NCBI GenBank assembly: GCA_041060555.1
Contig: JBEUDS010000038.1
DNA from: CAUJIW01 sp963205175
GTDB lineage: Bacteria; Pseudomonadota; Alphaproteobacteria; Sphingomonadales; Sphingomonadaceae
Length of the DNA: 15,652 nucleotides
Direction: 5' to 3' (one strand)
Shown: positions 14,953-15,652 of the stretch, in pieces
Position numbering within the stretch: the first letter of the stretch is position 1
Layout of the letters: each line of letters begins with the position of its first letter
Made by a program: the position numbers and the translations under genes
The notes under the pieces: generated by a model
Database searches by the model: none
What the model was told of the DNA's origin: nothing
The model's input: the letters and a program-made list of their open reading frames with translations, nothing else

Positions 14953-14982
14953 AATGCCCCTTGGTAATCACCTTGGGGCATT
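14953..14982 (+). terminator. Terminator hairpin after the dehydrogenase
   Basis: AATGCCCC at 14953-14960 pairs with GGGGCATT at 14975-14982, with an inner GGT/ACC pair and an AATC loop. Only a short T-rich stretch follows. It marks the end of the GRE-activase-dehydrogenase unit, 26 bases past the stop. Confidence 0.65.
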
Positions 14983-15134
14983 TCTAATGCCAGAAAATTT
15001 AGTCTCAACCATTCTCGCCGTGCCAGCTTGAATTTAACCCCGACTTGGTCACGTGTTGAATGGCTCAGTGACCTATCCTTACTACAGGAGTTGGAATGTC
15101 CGAGTTTCAGACACACCCAGTACCAGCGAATTTC
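14983..15134. other. Intergenic stretch between operon terminator and ISL3 end
   Basis: No convincing gene is present. GGTCAC and GTGACC form an inverted pair around 15047-15073 with a 15-base loop. Nothing else is recognised; it may be part of the original flank of the operon. Confidence 0.3.
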
Positions 15135-15158
15135 GGGTATCCGGAATTTCTGGTTGAT
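15135..15158 (+). repeat. ISL3 terminal inverted repeat, left end of a second element
   Basis: It begins GGGTATCCGGAATTTCTGG and continues TTGAT, matching the complement of 2027-2050 at 20 of 24 positions. It faces right, into the region holding the ArsR gene. The absence of a transposase 3' end next to it argues that it is a left end, because in the other copy tnpA stops 35 bases from the repeat. Confidence 0.75.
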
Positions 15159-15310
15159 AAAATGCCAAAGATGTAAAGAAGAAAATCTTTCTCAGCGGAT
15201 TATCTGATTGATCCTCTTCAGCCTACTCTACTGCCAATTTTCTGTTTCCACCTTCGCCTGAGTCTTCATAGCGATGCTGACTAGGGAGGACAGCGAGAGC
15301 TGGGCAAGCG

Positions 15311-15625
15311 TCAAAGCGGTTCTGGTTCATGCGCAATCCGGACACCTGCACAACATTCCTCTTGTAAGAAACCGATCAAATTCTCTAGGTGCCCATACTC
15401 GGGTATACAGACAATCGTGCGGCTATGTTTCTCCTGCCGGATCAGCCCTACCTTGGCCATGCGCGCAAGGTGATGTGATAGCGTCGAAGCAGGAATACCC
15501 AGCCCCTTCTGGATATCTCCGACCGAAGCCCCATCATGGCCAGCTTTGACCAGAAAGCGGAACACGGACAGTCGGTGACTATTCCCTAGCTCAGCTAAGC
15601 TGGCTGCAACCTTTTCGTGATCCAT
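15311..15625 (-). CDS. ArsR/SmtB-family metal-responsive repressor
   Basis: This small winged-helix repressor has 104 residues. The recognition region reads IQKGLGIPASTLSHHLARMAKVGLIRQEKHSR, typical of ArsR proteins, and the Cys pair in LQEECCAGVRI near the C-terminus is a plausible metal site. The ATG at 15625 (MDHEKV) is preferred over a TTG four codons upstream because GGGG lies about 8 bases before it. The promoter would lie to the right, shared with a divergent gene outside the window, probably the permease of the element. The frame is intact. Confidence 0.88.
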   Translation of the reverse strand: MDHEKVAASLAELGNSHRLSVFRFLVKAGHDGASVGDIQKGLGIPASTLSHHLARMAKVGLIRQEKHSRTIVCIPEYGHLENLIGFLQEECCAGVRIAHEPEPL

Positions 15626-15652
15626 AGCACGCCCCAATAATTCGATGTTTCT

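Larger units (their letters stand above)
15135..15652 (+). mobile_element. Second ISL3-type element, left part (runs off the window)
   Basis: It starts with the inverted repeat and carries an ArsR-type regulator pointing toward that repeat. A permease and transposase like those at 343-1992 would be expected further right if the two copies are alike; this cannot be seen. No gene is evident between the repeat and the ArsR stop (15159-15310). Confidence 0.6.

Overview
The window looks like an insertion-sequence-rich accessory stretch of a pseudomonad chromosome or plasmid. The evidence is an OprD-type porin, an ExaC-type aldehyde dehydrogenase, a GlpF-type glycerol facilitator with GlpR-like operators, a TetR regulator of BetI type, and high-GC coding sequence with Pseudomonas-like translation starts. 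Genus is inferred from family resemblance only, without a database search.

Layout. (a) 1-336 is the end of an IS21-family element: the start of istA on the minus strand and five tandem 23-bp repeats. It abuts and truncates a metal-type permease gene. (b) 337-2050 is the right-hand part of an ISL3-family element: permease remnant, tnpA and the terminal inverted repeat at 2027-2050. (c) 2074-3181 holds an intact glpF-like gene with its regulatory region. (d) 3182-6124 is a rearrangement scar. A SUV3-like helicase missing its N-terminus and a trmL missing its C-terminal half are joined by an IS110-family, IS1111-subgroup element. Its 3' noncoding region is a candidate seekRNA/bridge RNA, and it lies beside a REP-like palindrome. 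(e) 6292-8340 holds a TetR/BetI-like regulator and an OprD-family porin, tail to tail, with a terminator for the porin. (f) 8363-9725 is a complete IS256-family element lying 22 bp upstream of the porin start and 80 bp upstream of the next operon. (g) 9806-14982 is the metabolic core: a glycyl radical enzyme (GRE), a 19-bp-scale relic of a second GRE, a GRE-activating radical SAM enzyme, an NAD-dependent aldehyde dehydrogenase and a terminator hairpin. (h) 15135-15652 is the left end of a second ISL3 element with an ArsR-type repressor.

How the genes may work together. The activase would install the glycyl radical on the GRE under anoxia. The GRE would remove water or another leaving group from a small 1,2-substituted alcohol to give an aldehyde, and the ExaC-like enzyme would oxidise that aldehyde to the acid with NAD+. 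The porin and TetR protein are possible uptake and control partners, but an IS now lies between them and the operon. No microcompartment shell genes are present. The GRE pocket resembles B12-independent glycerol/diol dehydratase at two positions and departs from it at others, so its substrate is open.

The two ISL3 ends (2050 and 15135) face outward from a segment of about 13.1 kb, and the two elements appear to be in the same orientation, so the segment could be mobilised or lost as a unit. The most informative single detail is the fossil GRE C-terminus at 12295-12348. It differs from the intact gene's tail only at synonymous third positions and its stop codon overlaps the activase start. The present GRE therefore seems to have been joined to the activase-dehydrogenase pair of a related cluster.
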